DNA of 64,000 nt from UBA4417 sp031550085. Its GTDB lineage: Bacteria > Bacteroidota > Bacteroidia > Bacteroidales > UBA4417. Location: the NCBI GenBank assembly GCA_031550085.1, contig JAVBOY010000029.1, positions 1 to 64,000 on the forward strand, in the 5' to 3' direction. Numbering within the stretch: position 1 is the first letter of the stretch; the number at the start of each line of letters is the position of its first letter. The notes under the pieces are model-generated. The model made no database searches. It was not told the DNA's origin and worked only from the letters and a program-made list of their open reading frames with translations. A program made the translations under genes and the position numbers. Positions 59,333 through 64,000 of the stretch are shown here, piece by piece.

Positions 59333-60189
59333 ACCCCTAGTTTACTGACATCCACTTTCACCAAGTGCCGTTGTATGCCAACTTCTTTTTCACTTAAACC
59401 TACAGCTAAGCCAATGGCTTGTGTAATATATAGTACCGGAATTTTCGATTTTTTACCCAAAAATTTATCAATTGCCGAACGACGCATATCCAAATTAGCA
59501 TGACACATTGGACAGGCTACGATAATAGCTTCAGCTCCGCGATCTTCTGCTTCTTTTACAATTTTTCCCGAGAGTTTTCCAACCAAATCGGTACGGCTTA
59601 CCGACAGTCCGGCTCCACAACATTCGGTTTTAAACGGCCAATCGATGGTTTCGGCTCCAAGGGCTTTCATCACTTCGTCCATACTTTGCGGGTCTTCCAA
59701 GCGGTCGAACTGCAACACATCGTAAGGACGTACCAACAAACAACCATAATAACAAGCGGCTTTTTTATCGAACGAATGTTTTACCTTGTTTGGCAATTCG
59801 GGTAAAATATATTCCTGAATAAATTGGATAACGTTCAAAATGCGAATGGGTGCCGAAAGTGACATTTCCATAGTTTCCTCTACTTGCTTTTTCAGTTCGG
59901 AATTTTCAAACAATTCATGTTGTGTCACTAACAAACGATTGGAGCAGGCAGCGCAAGGCACCAGAATTTCTTTTATGCCGGCTTTTTCGGCCAATGCCAA
60001 AATGCGTGCCGGCAACGCCAGCGAAAGTACTTTATTGAGATTGTGCGCAGCGGTGGCTCCGCAACAGTTCCAATCGGGTACTTGTTGCAGTTCGTAACCG
60101 AATGCTTTGGCAATTGCTTCAACCGATTCGGCGTATTCACGCGCCGTGCCTTCCAACGAACAACCGGGGTAGAATCCTATATTTTTCAT
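59314..60189 (-). CDS. hdrB: HdrB-type disulfide reductase subunit (two CCG domains)
   Basis: This 291-aa protein carries both CCG domains that bind the non-cubane [4Fe-4S] pair at which heterodisulfides are cleaved. The first has YPGCSLEG, then CCGATAAHNL, then PCAACSNRL. The second has YYGCLLVRP, then ECCGAGLSVS, then CPMCHANLDMR. All cysteines of both motifs are present, so the site should be functional. I chose the ATG at 60189 (MKNIGFYPGCS) over the frame's earlier start, which adds 13 atypical residues. The C-terminal tail SKLGVSRLVN is encoded by repeat sequence. The natural substrate in bacteria (DsrC-like or other thiols) is not known here. Confidence 0.93.
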   Translation of the reverse strand: MKNIGFYPGCSLEGTAREYAESVEAIAKAFGYELQQVPDWNCCGATAAHNLNKVLSLALPARILALAEKAGIKEILVPCAACSNRLLVTQHELFENSELKKQVEETMEMSLSAPIRILNVIQFIQEYILPELPNKVKHSFDKKAACYYGCLLVRPYDVLQFDRLEDPQSMDEVMKALGAETIDWPFKTECCGAGLSVSRTDLVGKLSGKIVKEAEDRGAEAIIVACPMCHANLDMRRSAIDKFLGKKSKIPVLYITQAIGLAVGLSEKEVGIQRHLVKVDVSKLGVSRLVN

Positions 60190-60224
60190 AACATTATAAA
60201 TTGAAAACCAGATCGTTGCATGTC

Positions 60225-61073
60225 TCATTCTATGATATATTCTGTCATTTCTTTTATGACAAAACTATTATTGTCTGATTCACTGTATGATAAACTTTTT
60301 TCCATCCAATTAGTGGTACGATTAAAGGCGAACTCAGACTCAGATATTTTTCTTTTTTCTAAAGAATTAATCCCTTCCATAGAATATATTGAAACATTTG
60401 CCTTTGTGATTCGATCTATATTTTGAATGATTGTTTCAATTATAATTGGAACTTCTTCCGCTGATACAGAACTTAATGAAACGGTCTTTGATTCTATAGT
60501 TCGATTATTCAAAACCAATTCTTTTCCATACAATCCCAAAACGGGATTTGTTAGTTCTTTGTATTTAGCGATTATATCATCCTTAGTTTCGGCACTTTGC
60601 ATTGTTGCAATTTCACCTATTAATGCGAGCCCTTTAAGATCTAAAGAGAAAGTTAATTCCTTGTTCTTTTTATTTTTTTGTCTAATAGCTTTATTTAAAG
60701 CAAGTAAAGATTCCCAATTTTTTATTTCTTTGAAATTTCCTAATGTATCGAGAATAACTAAGTACTTAAATTTCGATAAATATTTTTTTTCATACTTCGT
60801 ATTTGCGATGTCATTGACATTTAAGATTTTCCATTCCAAAGAGTATCCATCATCAGTTTTGTTTAATACGGTAATCTGATAAATAAATGTTGTATCAATG
60901 AATTGTTCTTGGGATTGTCTTGAAACTACTACATTAGACTTGATTGTGGTTATTTTTTTTATTTCTCCTTTTTGCCAATTCGGTTTTAATATAATTTTCT
61001 CAACATCTTGTGCCTGACTATCAAGAGTTATACAAACAATACACCAAATTAGAATACAAATTGTATATTTCAT
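60225..61073 (-). CDS. Secreted protein of unknown function inserted between hdrC and hdrB
   Basis: This 282-aa protein has a signal peptide (MKYTICILIWCIVCITLD then SQAQD) and no family that I recognise. The mature part is rich in Lys, Ile, Asn and Ser, alternates predicted strands (IYQITVLNKTDDGYSLEWKI) and lacks cysteines, so a redox role is unlikely. Base composition is markedly more AT-rich than hdrB and hdrC on either side, which suggests separate acquisition. The direction and spacing (12 nt to hdrC, 35 nt to hdrB) would keep it in the transcript. The GEIKK(I/V)TT...SLEW arrangement is like other Bacteroidota export proteins of unknown role. Confidence 0.6.
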   Translation of the reverse strand: MKYTICILIWCIVCITLDSQAQDVEKIILKPNWQKGEIKKITTIKSNVVVSRQSQEQFIDTTFIYQITVLNKTDDGYSLEWKILNVNDIANTKYEKKYLSKFKYLVILDTLGNFKEIKNWESLLALNKAIRQKNKKNKELTFSLDLKGLALIGEIATMQSAETKDDIIAKYKELTNPVLGLYGKELVLNNRTIESKTVSLSSVSAEEVPIIIETIIQNIDRITKANVSIYSMEGINSLEKRKISESEFAFNRTTNWMEKSLSYSESDNNSFVIKEMTEYIIE

Positions 61074-61085
61074 TTATCAGTATTT

Positions 61086-61634
61086 TTATTGTTTACTGTT
61101 TTTGAAAATCGTAGCAATGTCTTTTTTCCCTTTGATATTGTCAGGGAAGATGGCCAACTTGCCACGCACGAACATTTTGGGAGCAAGCATCAAGTCCTGG
61201 AGAAACTTTTTGCTGCGCATTTTGTAATCCACAACCAAGCCGATTTCGTATAAACGGCCCGATAGACGGATCATATCCAGAAAGGAACGATGAAAAGGGA
61301 TAATATTTTTGGAGGCTTGTTTGTTTGCCAAACCTTCTTTAAGCGATTTCTGGCGGAGAAAATCCATCACTTTGGGAATATCAATCGACATGGGGCAACG
61401 GGAAATACACATTTCGCACGAAGCACACAACCAAATGGATTGTGATTGAAGAAGGTCTTTGTCGTTGGCGGCTTCTTCGGTTTGCAGCAGGCGCATAACC
61501 ATGCTCGACGTATAATCCATATCGTTTGCCAACGGGCATCCGGCAGAACATTTACCACATTGATAACAACGGGCGCTTTCAACGCCGGTATTTTTAACAA
61601 CTTCCCCACTCAGGGAATGATTTTCTTGATGCAT
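61086..61634 (-). CDS. hdrC: HdrC-type iron-sulfur subunit
   Basis: This 182-aa subunit has two [4Fe-4S] motifs, CYQCGKCSAGCPLA (about 23-36) and CASCEMCISRCPMS (about 70-83), which relay electrons from HdrA to HdrB. It is followed by a helical region (LIPEN-like SKNIIPFHRSFLDMIR). The length is normal. It begins 43 nt after nuoN, with no visible promoter or terminator between them, so it is probably part of the nuo transcript. Confidence 0.92.
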   Translation of the reverse strand: MHQENHSLSGEVVKNTGVESARCYQCGKCSAGCPLANDMDYTSSMVMRLLQTEEAANDKDLLQSQSIWLCASCEMCISRCPMSIDIPKVMDFLRQKSLKEGLANKQASKNIIPFHRSFLDMIRLSGRLYEIGLVVDYKMRSKKFLQDLMLAPKMFVRGKLAIFPDNIKGKKDIATIFKNSKQ

Positions 61635-61677
61635 AAAACGATAGTTTTAAATGTTTTATGTAAATGGTTATTCTAAA

Positions 61678-63102
61678 TTATATTCCAAATGCCAATTTTC
61701 CGATAAAATCATAAATAGGGCTGTAAAATCCAATGCCAATCATACCGAGGAGTGCAAAAATCAGCGCAATCCGTCCATACACATCTGTTTTGAAAAATGT
61801 GACGGGATTTTCGTTTTTGTTGATAAACATTGCTTTCACAATCAGAAGGTAATAATACAATGAAATAATTGTATTTAACAACGCCAAAAATACCAATAAA
61901 TATTCCCCTTGAGCAGCCGCTGCCGAAAAAACAAAAAACTTACTAAAAAAGCCTGCCAGTGGAGGAATGCCACCCAATGAGAAGAGCGACAACATCATAA
62001 TAATTGCCAATCTTGGATTGGTGCTGTAAAGTCCGTTGTAATCGTGGATTTCAACTTTACCGGTCTTGCTTTCAATAGATTGGATTACACCAAATGCGGC
62101 AAAATTGGAAAAAATGTAAACCAACGCATAGTAAATGACCGATGTCATACCGACTCCAGTTCCGACAAGAATTCCCAACACAATGTAACCGGCCTGCGAA
62201 ATGGACGAAAAAGCTAAAAAACGTTTGATATTATGCTGACGGATAGCAAATAAATTCCCGACCGTAATCGTGATAAGAATAATCCACCACAAAATATGAC
62301 TCCATTCGGTTACAAGTTGGTTGAAAACTTTAAACAAAATTGCCATCACGACAAAGGCCACCGAAGTTTTGGAAACGGTTGAAAGATAGGCTGTAACGGG
62401 AGTGGGGGCACCTTCATATACGTCGGCAGTCCACAAGTGAAAGGGGACCATTGAAAGTTTGAAAAACAAACCTGCCAGGAAAAATACCAATCCCAGTATG
62501 GTTATTGGATTGGAAAGGAGGCCTGTAGAAATAGTTTCAAAATACATACTTCCGGAAACACCGTACAGCATTGAAATTCCATACAACATAATGGCTGATG
62601 AAAAAGCTGCCGACAAAATATACTTTGCTCCGGCTTCAGCCGAATTGTTTTTAAATTTGTCGAAAGCAATCAACGTCGCCATGGGAATGGAAGCCGTTTC
62701 CAACCCAATGTAAAACATCAAAAAGTTTCCGGCAGAAATCATAAAATACATTCCCAGCAAGGTAAAGAGCGTAATTACAAAAAACTCGCCTCGTTTAAAA
62801 ATGGTTTCGGCTTTTACGAGCCAGCTGTTGGCCTGAAAAAACAAGAGCAAAACGCCGATATTCAAAATGTTTTTTACCAAATTGTAAACTTCGCCGTTTA
62901 CATACATGCCGCCAAAGGCGATTTCGGTATTTTGCGGCATTAAAAAGCTCCAAACTGTGTGAATACCAAACAGAATACAGGCAATGGGCTGAAAATATTT
63001 TTTTCCGTTGTCGGAAGCAATTAAATCATAAGCCAATAGGATTAGAAATACGACGATAAGCGATATTTCGTGGCGCATGAGTAAAAAACTACTTAAATCC
63101 AT
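61678..63102 (-). CDS. nuoN: NADH-quinone oxidoreductase subunit N
   Basis: This 474-aa antiporter-like complex I subunit has about 14 membrane helices. It carries the conserved proton-channel segments (MIGLETASIPMATLIAF in variant form, KLSMVPFHLWTADVYEGAPTP, LFSLGGIPPLAGFFSKF). It is normally the last gene of the nuo operon. Its start overlaps the stop of the ORF6N gene, and hdrC follows after 43 nt. Confidence 0.94.
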   Translation of the reverse strand: MDLSSFLLMRHEISLIVVFLILLAYDLIASDNGKKYFQPIACILFGIHTVWSFLMPQNTEIAFGGMYVNGEVYNLVKNILNIGVLLLFFQANSWLVKAETIFKRGEFFVITLFTLLGMYFMISAGNFLMFYIGLETASIPMATLIAFDKFKNNSAEAGAKYILSAAFSSAIMLYGISMLYGVSGSMYFETISTGLLSNPITILGLVFFLAGLFFKLSMVPFHLWTADVYEGAPTPVTAYLSTVSKTSVAFVVMAILFKVFNQLVTEWSHILWWIILITITVGNLFAIRQHNIKRFLAFSSISQAGYIVLGILVGTGVGMTSVIYYALVYIFSNFAAFGVIQSIESKTGKVEIHDYNGLYSTNPRLAIIMMLSLFSLGGIPPLAGFFSKFFVFSAAAAQGEYLLVFLALLNTIISLYYYLLIVKAMFINKNENPVTFFKTDVYGRIALIFALLGMIGIGFYSPIYDFIGKLAFGI

Positions 63103-63668
63103 TATTTTTTTGTATTTGATTCGTGATCGGTTTTTCTTTTGATGGTATGTTTAAATTTCAACACAGCGAAGTTCAATTCTATCGTTGTTTCGGTATCAGT
63201 GGTTTTCAGGTCTTCACCTAAAATGTCTGCCATAATTTCTCCGCTTTTTTCCATCAACGATTTTTGTTTTGTTTCTTCGGGCGCTTCGGAGAGTTCGGCA
63301 ACGGTTCGCGACAGTTCGCGTATCTTTGCGAATGTTTCTACAATGGCAATGGTTGTTTGCGTGGCTGCCGGACTTTTCAAAATGGTTGCCAACATGTAGA
63401 GCCCTTTTTCGGTAAAGGCATTTGGTCGTACTCGAGATTTCATCAAATTTGTGGTCGAAAATTTCGACCGCAAATCTGCAAACTCTTTTTCTGTGAGTAA
63501 AAGAACATACCCTTGAGGAAATTTTTCCGGATTATTTTTTATTGCCTCGTTTACACGCTTTGTTTCTACGCCGTAAAGCGCAGCCACATCACGATCCAAA
63601 ATCACTTGTAAGTTTCGGATGTTGATAATTTTGTCCTCTATATTGTTGAATTTTACGATATTGCTCAT
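63102..63668 (-). CDS. ORF6N-domain protein inserted between nuoM and nuoN
   Basis: This 188-aa protein has an N-terminal ORF6N domain (IRNLQVILDRDVAALYGVETKRVNEAI, quoted in pieces: LQVILDRDVAALYG and ETKRVNEAI; then FPQGYVLLLTEKEF). It also has a coiled C-terminal half (TVAELSEAPEETKQ). ORF6N/KilA-N domains are DNA-binding modules of phage and mobile-element proteins, common as single genes in Bacteroidota. I chose the ATG at 63668; the GTG at 63677 adds three residues. It overlaps nuoN by one base and follows nuoM by 142 nt, in the operon's direction. A role in the respiratory complex is unlikely. Confidence 0.88.
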   Translation of the reverse strand: MSNIVKFNNIEDKIINIRNLQVILDRDVAALYGVETKRVNEAIKNNPEKFPQGYVLLLTEKEFADLRSKFSTTNLMKSRVRPNAFTEKGLYMLATILKSPAATQTTIAIVETFAKIRELSRTVAELSEAPEETKQKSLMEKSGEIMADILGEDLKTTDTETTIELNFAVLKFKHTIKRKTDHESNTKK

Positions 63669-63810
63669 GTGGAGCACTAATTTTAATTTTGTTGTTCCAA
63701 TTCTTTTAAAATTCTCGAAGAACCCGGTAATCTGCTTGATTTTTAAATTTACAGTTGATAAATATGGTTTTCCAAATCATCGAAATCTTATTTTTATTGA
63801 ATTGCTCACT

Positions 63811-64000
63811 TTAGTATTTCAATGCCAACACTTGAATTACTTGCGTCAAACTATTGCTAATCATATCCGATAACCAAAGCGGTGCGCAACCCACGCCGAC
63901 AATGCATAAAATAAGTGTTACCACGGATATTTTTTCGAACCAGGTAGCGTCTTTCAAGCTCAAAAATTCTTTGTTTACCACTTCACCATAGAGTATTTTT
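63811..64000 (-). CDS. nuoM: NADH-quinone oxidoreductase subunit M, C-terminal end (cut by window edge)
   Basis: I translated the last 63 codons from the minus strand: the frame reads YGEVVNKEFLSLKDATWFEK, continues with a hydrophobic helix (ISVVTLILCIVGVG) and APLWLSDMI, and stops at TAA (63811-63813). This matches the C-terminus of NuoM, and the position before nuoN supports it. The rest of the nuo operon lies outside the window. Confidence 0.85.
   Translation of the reverse strand, partial: KILYGEVVNKEFLSLKDATWFEKISVVTLILCIVGVGCAPLWLSDMISNSLTQVIQVLALKY

Overview
The window looks like a chromosomal segment of an anaerobic Bacteroidota, probably Bacteroidales. The evidence is the recurrent promoter element TAnnTTTG a short distance upstream of start codons, HmuY/HmuR-type heme uptake genes, lipoproteins with Bacteroidota-style lipoboxes, DUF4271 next to hemD, a DUF6090-like protein, and low-complexity purine/pyrimidine spacers between genes. 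Species cannot be determined from the sequence. Base composition is moderate (clearly below 50% GC), with AT-rich patches around some accessory genes.

Layout. 0-4.4 kb (minus strand): heme acquisition operon hmuR-hmuY-hmuS, with hmuS cut by the window edge. 4.7-10 kb (plus): small stress, repair and accessory genes (DHFR-like reductase, NlpE-like lipoprotein, methyltransferase, Fpg/Nei-like glycosylase, VOC protein, GyrI-like membrane protein, AlkD-like repair protein). Three loci here are damaged: a -1 frameshift, an in-frame stop, and a GNAT remnant. 10.1-22.8 kb (plus): two complete and dissimilar Pst-type ABC transporters in tandem. The second is embedded in a full phosphate regulon: porin, pstSCAB, phoU, phoB, phoR. 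23-29.6 kb: an M49 peptidase lipoprotein, a DUF2252 protein, a pseudouridine synthase with ten 102-bp coding repeats, tRNA-Leu(CAA) and a DUF6090-like protein. 29.6-35.3 kb: priA, an outer-membrane barrel, an LpxR-like lipid A deacylase fused to an N-terminal lipoprotein region, and a 700-nt repeat-rich non-coding stretch. 35.3-44.7 kb (mostly minus): GyrI-like/AraC pair, radical SAM protein, hydrolase, hemD, DUF4271, acyl-CoA ligase, SDR, deoD, fabD. 45-52.5 kb (plus): pepT, rhomboid, cation efflux protein, trpS, and a TolC plus HlyD-type pair with no permease gene.

52.5-64 kb (minus) is the most interesting part. Read 5' to 3', it is nuoM (partial), ORF6N gene, nuoN, hdrC, unknown secreted protein, hdrB, four-helix-bundle protein, hdrA, flxD, flxC, RAYT transposase with flanking REP hairpins, flxB, flxA. 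The seven hdr/flx genes match the FlxABCD-HdrABC NADH dehydrogenase/heterodisulfide-reductase-type complex, which is thought to couple NADH, ferredoxin and a disulfide by flavin-based electron bifurcation. Here it directly follows the end of a complex I operon. Four unrelated accessory genes are inserted at its junctions, all in the operon's own direction, so co-transcription is preserved. The REP elements are arranged as an inverted pair around the transposase gene.

Functional picture (inference): an anaerobe that scavenges heme and phosphate, remodels its outer membrane, and balances NADH, ferredoxin and thiol/disulfide pools through a complex I-Hdr-Flx module.
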